Assembly: GCA_934167785.1 (NCBI GenBank)
Contig: CAKPLX010000020.1
Span: forward strand, 1-17,898
Direction: 5' to 3'
Source of the DNA: an uncultured Bacilli bacterium
GTDB taxonomy: Bacteria; Bacillota_I; Bacilli_A; RF39; UBA660
DNA: 17,898 nt
Shown here: one piece after another, positions 15,190 to 17,898 of the stretch
How positions within the stretch are numbered: position 1 is the first letter of the stretch
How the letters are laid out: each line of letters starts with the position of its first letter
Notes under the pieces: model-generated
What the model saw: only the letters and a program-made list of their open reading frames with translations
What the model was told of the DNA's origin: nothing
Database searches by the model: none
Position numbers and translations under genes: made by a program

Positions 15190-15553
15190 AAATTTGAATT
15201 TTATTAAAAATAACATCTATATTTGAAGAATTAACATTTTGTCCACCATATTTAGGAATAATATGTAAATGAAAATGTTTAACCTCTTGAACAGAACCAT
15301 TATTTTGAACTAAAGTAATTCCATCACAAGCAAGTTTCTCCATAAGTATTTTACTAATATCACGAGCAACATTTAAAATATGCTCTAAAGTTTTATTATT
15401 AATATCATATAAATCTTGATAATGAACTTTTGGAATAATTAAACAATGCCCATCACTAACAGGATTAACATCCATAATTACCATAACAATATCATCTTCA
15501 AAAATTTTCTTTGCTGGAATTTCTCCAGCAATTATTTTACAAAAAATATCCAC
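15188..15553 (-). CDS. hit: HIT-family nucleotide hydrolase (Hint-like)
   Basis: 121 residues, a usual length for Hint-type HIT proteins, which hydrolyse purine nucleoside phosphoramidates and related AMP adducts in the cytosol. The start CKIIAGEIPAKKIFEDD is classical. The histidine triad is His93-x-His95-x-His97 in VKHFHLHIIP, and the conserved Asn is in VQNNGSVQEV. The spacing between NNG and the triad is two residues shorter than the common Bacillus form and reads like Mollicutes HIT proteins. The start is GTG 15553, six bases after GGAGG; an overlapping ATG is out of frame. It has its own promoter and terminator, and is divergent from the plus-strand gene at 15744. Confidence 0.94.
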   Translation of the reverse strand: MDIFCKIIAGEIPAKKIFEDDIVMVIMDVNPVSDGHCLIIPKVHYQDLYDINNKTLEHILNVARDISKILMEKLACDGITLVQNNGSVQEVKHFHLHIIPKYGGQNVNSSNIDVIFNKIQI

Positions 15554-15577
15554 ATCTATCCTCCTTCAACTATCCAA

Positions 15578-15606
15578 ATTATAATATATATCCATAAAAA
15601 AAGCAA
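15578..15606 (-). promoter_or_regulatory. Promoter of the HIT gene
   Basis: On the minus strand TTGCTT (15601-15606), 17 bases, TATAAT (15578-15583). The -35 box is shared with the last stem bases and first U residues of the hairpin at 15596-15626. Confidence 0.7.
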
Positions 15607-15626
15607 TCCAAACCAATTTGAATTGC
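15596..15626 (-). terminator. Orphan intrinsic terminator upstream of the HIT gene
   Basis: The minus-strand RNA forms a 10-pair stem (GCAATTCAAA with TTTGGATTGC) around a TTGG loop, followed by seven U (15596-15602). The sixth pair is a U-G wobble on the minus strand but a C-A mismatch on the plus strand, so it is built for minus-direction transcripts. No minus-strand gene lies between it and the divergent gene at 15744, so what it terminates is unknown. Confidence 0.7.
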
Positions 15627-15699
15627 CATGTGAATATCTGCGAATATTCTATAAGTATTATGTGCCAAAAATGGATTTCTATACAAAAAAATAAATTTA

Positions 15700-15708
15700 T
15701 GCTATAAT
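15700..15708 (+). promoter_or_regulatory. Extended -10 promoter of the arylsulfotransferase-like gene
   Basis: TGCTATAAT at 15700-15708 is a TG-n-TATAAT extended -10. The -35 region (TATACA at 17 bases) is poor, as is usual for extended -10 promoters. It lies 18 bases before the AGGAGG at 15726-15731. Confidence 0.6.
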
Positions 15709-15743
15709 ACATCTACAATCATTATAGGAGGAAGTAACATAAA

Positions 15744-17024
15744 GTGAAAAAAATTTTAATAATATCTTCATTTCTTATGATTATTATGTCTTTTACCATG
15801 CTAGGGTATAAATTTGTTAGTGCAACTGAACAAATTGATGAAATAGAAGAAAAAATAGATAATCAAAAGAATCAGGAAAAATATCTAACTCCCTATGGAT
15901 ATACTTTAGAAAATCCTAATATCATTAATAACCCTTACGGAGATTCTCCATTAAGTGCAATGATTCTTTTTGAAACTCCTGATAAAACAAAAGTAACAAT
16001 AAAATTATATGATTCAAATAATCAACTATTTATAGAAAATACCTACCAGGAAGATACAAAACATATTATTCCAATTTATGGATTAATGCCTAATCAAACT
16101 AATAAAATAGAAATTAAAACCAACAAAGAGTCTAAAATTTATGAAATTAAAACTACTAACATAGAAATGCCCAACTTACCTGAAAATATTATATCAAATC
16201 AAGATAAATTAACATTAATAATGTTTAAAAATCATATATATGGAATTGATCACAATAAAAATATTCACTGGTACTATAAAAATAAAGTTGTAATAGAACC
16301 CTACCTCTTAAAAAATGGCAATTTTCTTTTAGAAATCAATAATAATCAAAGATATTCACTAATAGAAATAGATTTATTAGGAAAAATTTATAAACAAATC
16401 AATTTAGAAAATAAAATAAACAGTATATTAGAAACAAATGACAGTCTTCTTCTTCTTTCCAATAATTTAACAGAACTAGATTGGCAATCTGGACAAATAA
16501 AAAGAAGTTATGATTTAAAAAATAAATATAATCAATTAAAAGAATTAAAAGAGGAAAGCCTTGTCTTAACAAATGACTACCAACAATCTATACTAAATTT
16601 AAAAACTGGGAAAGAACAAGTTTCAGAACAAAATAATAATTTATCAACAACCACGAATATTAGTCTAAATCCTTATCAAAATAATACTAATTACAAATTG
16701 ATAAATGGAATGATTTTTCGAAATGATATTGAAACACCAACTTCAAAGACCAATATTTTTTTAATTAACTATAAAAAGATAGATGATAATTATCAAAAAT
16801 ACCAAATTAATATCAAAAAAACAAAAGAGACTATAATTTTAACAGGTAACTTTTCCCAATCGGATGAAGTTCATATTATACTAGATAAATTTTTAGATAA
16901 AAGAGTTTATGATGTTAATGAAAATACTACCATTATTAATCAATATGGTTTATCTGGAAAATATTCTATTTATATTAAAATTAATCAAACAATTTATAAA
17001 ACAAATACTTATATCAAAATTTAA
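15744..17024 (+). CDS. Membrane-anchored arylsulfotransferase-like protein, probably non-catalytic
   Basis: 426 residues. The N-terminus MKKILIISSFLMIIMSFTML is a signal anchor or signal peptide without a lipobox Cys, so the protein should be extracytoplasmic. Residues about 50-125 resemble the N-terminal beta domain of aryl-sulfate sulfotransferases (NPYGDSPLSAMILFET, VTIKLYD, HIIPIYGLMPNQTN). Residues about 158-260 look like the start of the beta-propeller (NIHWYYKNK, LIEIDLLGKIYKQI, LDWQSGQIKRSYDL). Full-length enzymes are nearer 550-600 residues and carry a catalytic His in a His-rich stretch soon after the LLGKIYK-type strand. Here that stretch reads INLENKINSILETND and has no His, so I infer loss of catalysis or a divergent paralogue. 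The GTG start lies 12 bases after AGGAGG, rather far. It has its own promoter and terminator. Confidence 0.7.
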   Translation: MKKILIISSFLMIIMSFTMLGYKFVSATEQIDEIEEKIDNQKNQEKYLTPYGYTLENPNIINNPYGDSPLSAMILFETPDKTKVTIKLYDSNNQLFIENTYQEDTKHIIPIYGLMPNQTNKIEIKTNKESKIYEIKTTNIEMPNLPENIISNQDKLTLIMFKNHIYGIDHNKNIHWYYKNKVVIEPYLLKNGNFLLEINNNQRYSLIEIDLLGKIYKQINLENKINSILETNDSLLLLSNNLTELDWQSGQIKRSYDLKNKYNQLKELKEESLVLTNDYQQSILNLKTGKEQVSEQNNNLSTTTNISLNPYQNNTNYKLINGMIFRNDIETPTSKTNIFLINYKKIDDNYQKYQINIKKTKETIILTGNFSQSDEVHIILDKFLDKRVYDVNENTTIINQYGLSGKYSIYIKINQTIYKTNTYIKI

Positions 17025-17044
17025 ATAAAAAATCTTTTCCTAAT

Positions 17045-17092
17045 AAGAAGAAAAAAATTGAATCAAATAGGTTTTCTTCTTCTTCTTTTTTT
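17045..17092 (+). terminator. Intrinsic terminator after the arylsulfotransferase-like gene
   Basis: AAGAAGAAAA (17045-17054) pairs with TTTTCTTCTT (17072-17081) across a 17-base loop, with a seven-U run at 17086-17092, some 20 bases after the stop codon. Purine/pyrimidine arms allow slipped pairing. Confidence 0.7.
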
Positions 17093-17096
17093 ATGA

Positions 17097-17102
17097 TATA
17101 CT
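17097..17102 (+). promoter_or_regulatory. Possible -10 box of the CPBP protease gene
   Basis: TATACT 19 bases before the start codon, directly after the terminator U run. No good -35 lies upstream (terminator arm sequence), so support is weak. Confidence 0.3.
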
Positions 17103-17120
17103 TTACAAAAGGAGAACAAT

Positions 17121-17804
17121 ATGAGTAATTTAAAAAAGTTATTTCAAGCATCTTTACCAATTATTTCTACTTATTTGATTAGTTATCTTATTATTTTCGT
17201 CAGTGCCATAGTCTATTATCTATTAGGTAATTCTTCAGTTGATTACTTTATTTCTAAAATTCCTTACCTTCTCCTAATGACTTATCTAATATTTATTATT
17301 TATTTTTTAAAAATATCACCGCCTAAAATTCGATTAAAAAACCCTTTATTTCCTTATTTTTCACTTGGTTTTTCTTTTTCTATTTTCTTTAATATGCTTT
17401 TTTTTAAAATATCTCCTCCAACCGTCCCAACAATAACCATCCCTTTTTTTCTTAACCTTGTTACATCAGGGGTTATTGGTCCTATTTATGAAGAATTATT
17501 ATTTAGGCAAAACTTTTATAATAAACTAACTCAATTTAATTCTAAGACGAAATCTCTTTTTATTAATACCATCTTCTTTTCCTTAATTCATCTCTCTCCT
17601 CTAAAAGTAATTTATACTTTCTTTTTAGGCTTTCTTTTAATGAAAGTTTATCAAAAAGAAGAAAATATTTTATCCCCGATTTTAATTCATACGTCAGCAA
17701 ATATTACTTCCCTTTTTCTACATGAGTATAATACTTATCTTTTTATTATCTCTTTTATCAATCTTTTTTTAGAAATTTATATTGTTTTTAAAAAATTAAA
17801 TTAA
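17121..17804 (+). CDS. CPBP-family intramembrane metalloprotease
   Basis: 227 residues, strongly hydrophobic with about seven or eight membrane segments (for example 12-34, 47-63, 77-95, 107-120, 145-157, 162-175 and 205-222). The three CPBP (Abi/Rce1-like, PF02517) motifs are all present: EExxxR as EELLFR at 124-129, FxxxH as FSLIH at 153-157, and HxxxN as HTSAN at 190-194. All four catalytic or metal-binding positions are intact, so it is probably an active glutamate-dependent membrane protease. Substrates are unknown; relatives include bacteriocin self-immunity and prenyl-protein processing enzymes. ATG 17121 follows AAAGGAG by six bases. It stands 96 bases after the arylsulfotransferase-like gene, with a terminator between, so it is probably a separate unit. 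Confidence 0.9.
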   Translation: MSNLKKLFQASLPIISTYLISYLIIFVSAIVYYLLGNSSVDYFISKIPYLLLMTYLIFIIYFLKISPPKIRLKNPLFPYFSLGFSFSIFFNMLFFKISPPTVPTITIPFFLNLVTSGVIGPIYEELLFRQNFYNKLTQFNSKTKSLFINTIFFSLIHLSPLKVIYTFFLGFLLMKVYQKEENILSPILIHTSANITSLFLHEYNTYLFIISFINLFLEIYIVFKKLN

Positions 17805-17843
17805 ATTGATTGATCAAAGAATAAAAACGTTGAATTCTAAATA

Positions 17844-17898
17844 AAGTGCACAATTAAGTGCATTACGACCCAAAATGTGTATTTTCATAAGAAAATGC
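17844..17898. repeat. Two short hairpins and repeated AAGTGCA in the right-edge intergenic DNA
   Basis: AAGTGCA occurs at 17844-17850 and 17856-17862; TGCAC (17847-17851) and GTGCA (17858-17862) also form an inverted repeat. A second hairpin, GTATTTTC (17879-17886) with GAAAATGC (17891-17898), has an ATAA loop and one G-T pair and is cut by the window end. No gene is seen in 17805-17898. Confidence 0.35.

Noticed and set aside
15446..15694. Plus-strand frame of 82 residues across the HIT start
   Set aside because: Mostly antisense to hit; it ends before the real plus-strand promoter at 15700 and has no ribosome binding site.
1..17898. TGA read as tryptophan (genetic code 4)
   Set aside because: All genes are full length with TGA treated as a stop and contain no in-frame TGA, so there is no direct evidence for reassignment.

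Overview
The window comes from a very AT-rich, low-GC Gram-positive bacterium with Bacilli-type machinery. It has strong AGGAGG-type ribosome binding sites, sigma-A promoters with TATAAT boxes, and EngB, Der, CysRS and YugP proteins that read like Bacillota/Mollicutes-relative sequences. No species can be named from sequence alone. An uncultured gut Bacilli lineage is my guess. All 15 complete genes stop at TAA or TAG, never TGA, yet no gene reads TGA as tryptophan.

Layout. Positions 1-5142 (all minus strand) hold housekeeping genes: cysS and the zinc metallopeptidase yugP as one unit, a pentapeptide-repeat protein, then engB, a hypothetical gene and der. der runs off the left edge. EngB and Der are both GTPases of large ribosomal subunit assembly. 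Positions 5282-15063 (minus strand) hold a compact type VII secretion (T7SS) island. Its first operon, from a consensus promoter at about 15.1 kb, carries essC (motor ATPase), yukD (ubiquitin-like) and two small helical-hairpin genes, and ends at an intrinsic terminator near 9.5 kb. Beyond that terminator lie a 731-residue effector ending in a phosphodiester-glycosidase (NAGPA-like) domain, a third small helical protein, and a 442-residue effector. The second effector has the same N-terminal trunk (about 80% identical over 250 residues by eye) but an unrelated, unrecognised tip. Right of the island are a HIT-family hydrolase gene (minus) and, divergently on the plus strand, a membrane-anchored protein resembling a truncated arylsulfotransferase and a CPBP-family membrane protease.

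How it works together (inference). EssC would drive export of the small helical proteins and the two effectors, whose shared trunk is probably the targeting module. Three things are unusual. The usual T7SSb membrane partners EssA, EssB and EsaA are not in the locus. EssC keeps an intact ATP-binding loop only in its first ATPase domain. The toxin-like tip is a phosphodiester glycosidase with no recognisable immunity gene beside it. The twin effectors, carried on long direct repeats, look like a cassette system for swapping tips, and this is the most promising candidate here for an undescribed system.
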